In this document: piece after piece, positions 5,612-6,073 of the stretch | Numbering within the stretch: the stretch's first letter is position 1 | Layout: every line of letters starts with the position of its first letter | Assembly: GCA_021157485.1 (NCBI GenBank) | Contig: JAGGWO010000170.1 | Coordinates: forward strand, 1 to 6,073 | DNA length: 6,073 bases | Origin: Sulfurimonas sp. | GTDB taxonomy: Bacteria > Campylobacterota > Campylobacteria > Campylobacterales > Sulfurimonadaceae | Direction of reading: 5' to 3' | Position numbers and translations under genes: made by a program | Notes under the pieces: generated by a model | What the model was told of the DNA's origin: nothing | Databases searched by the model: none | What the model saw: the letters and a program-made list of their open reading frames with translations, nothing else

Positions 5612-6073
5612 TATTTGTCTAAGTCTTCAAGGGAGTGAATAAGAGCACCTAGTTTGTTAACAACCTCTTGGTACTCTGACTCTTTTTGAGAATCTGCAAC
5701 TATTCCTGCTCCGGCTTGTAAAATTACTTTGTCTTTCTTTACCATAGCAGTTCTAATCGTAATAGCACTGTCCATATTTCCATCAAAACCAAAGTATCCT
5801 ATACTTCCACTGTAAAAGCCGCGTTTAAGACCTTCATACTCTGCTATAAGCTCCATAGCACGAATTTTTGGAGCACCCGTCATAGTTCCGGCTGTAAATG
5901 TTGCCATAAACAGGTCAAACATATCTTTACCATCATCAAGCTCAGCTACAACATCTGAAACTATATGCATAACGTGAGAGAAGCGTTCTATATGCATCAT
6001 ATCTTCAACTTTTACAGTTCCAGTTTTTGCAACACGACCAATATCATTACGACCTAAGTCTATAAGCATCAGA
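5611..6073 (-). CDS. trpE: anthranilate synthase component I (TrpE), C-terminal part (5' truncated by window)
   Basis: TrpE converts chorismate to anthranilate using ammonia supplied by the TrpG glutaminase, the first step of tryptophan synthesis. Only the last 153 residues are in the window; the ATG at 6069-6067 lies inside the conserved domain and is not the start, so roughly two thirds of the protein is missing. Visible chorismate-binding motifs are [78 protein letters not shown] and the metal-binding [10 protein letters not shown] near the end. The run LGRND-GRVAK-G-V-V and SHVMHIVS favours TrpE over PabB (aminodeoxychorismate synthase), but the N-terminal tryptophan-binding site that would settle it is outside. 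aroE follows with a one-base overlap; trpG or trpD does not, so this trpE is not followed by the rest of a trp operon. Confidence 0.88.
   Translation of the reverse strand, partial: LMLIDLGRNDIGRVAKTGTVKVEDMMHIERFSHVMHIVSDVVAELDDGKDMFDLFMATFTAGTMTGAPKIRAMELIAEYEGLKRGFYSGSIGYFGFDGNMDSAITIRTAMVKKDKVILQAGAGIVADSQKESEYQEVVNKLGALIHSLEDLDK

Overview
The window looks like ordinary core chromosome from an AT-rich campylobacterotal (epsilonproteobacterial) bacterium, most likely Sulfurimonas or a close relative. This rests on the AT-rich coding sequence, short intergenic gaps, good TATAAT -10 boxes without recognisable -35 boxes, and the character of the DnaJ, RecR, OMPLA and TrpE proteins. The genus is an inference from the reading alone; no database comparison was possible. 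I see no mobile element, CRISPR array, tRNA or rRNA gene, or sign of recent transfer.

Layout. (1) 1-1023, plus strand: the C-terminal half of a beta-CASP metallo-beta-lactamase RNase/exonuclease, cut by the window edge, then a small acidic 69-aa protein of unknown function. (2) 1055-2197: a hairpin that can end transcription from both sides and lies partly inside the end of dnaJ, then dnaJ itself on the minus strand. (3) 2198-2282: an 85-bp divergent promoter region with two opposed TATAAT boxes. The plus-strand box is so close to the mltA ATG that the mltA message is probably leaderless. (4) 2283-4816, plus strand: a tightly packed mltA-recR-pldA operon (lipoprotein lytic transglycosylase, recombination mediator, outer-membrane phospholipase A), with a 4-bp overlap and then zero spacing. 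(5) 4817-6073, minus strand: trpE (C-terminal part only) and aroE, overlapping by one base and converging on pldA. The pldA and aroE stop codons abut and form the centre of a perfect 10-bp-stem hairpin.

How the genes fit together. DnaJ is the Hsp40 partner of DnaK. MltA and PldA both act at the cell envelope, one on peptidoglycan and one on outer-membrane phospholipid, and RecR belongs to the RecFOR repair pathway. AroE and TrpE act on the same aromatic branch, making shikimate and then turning chorismate into anthranilate for tryptophan. No new multi-gene defence or metabolic system is evident. The points most worth a second look are regulatory and structural: the leaderless mltA start, the back-to-back promoters, the two coding-sequence hairpins, and an insertion between the catalytic Ser and the likely catalytic Asn of the phospholipase.
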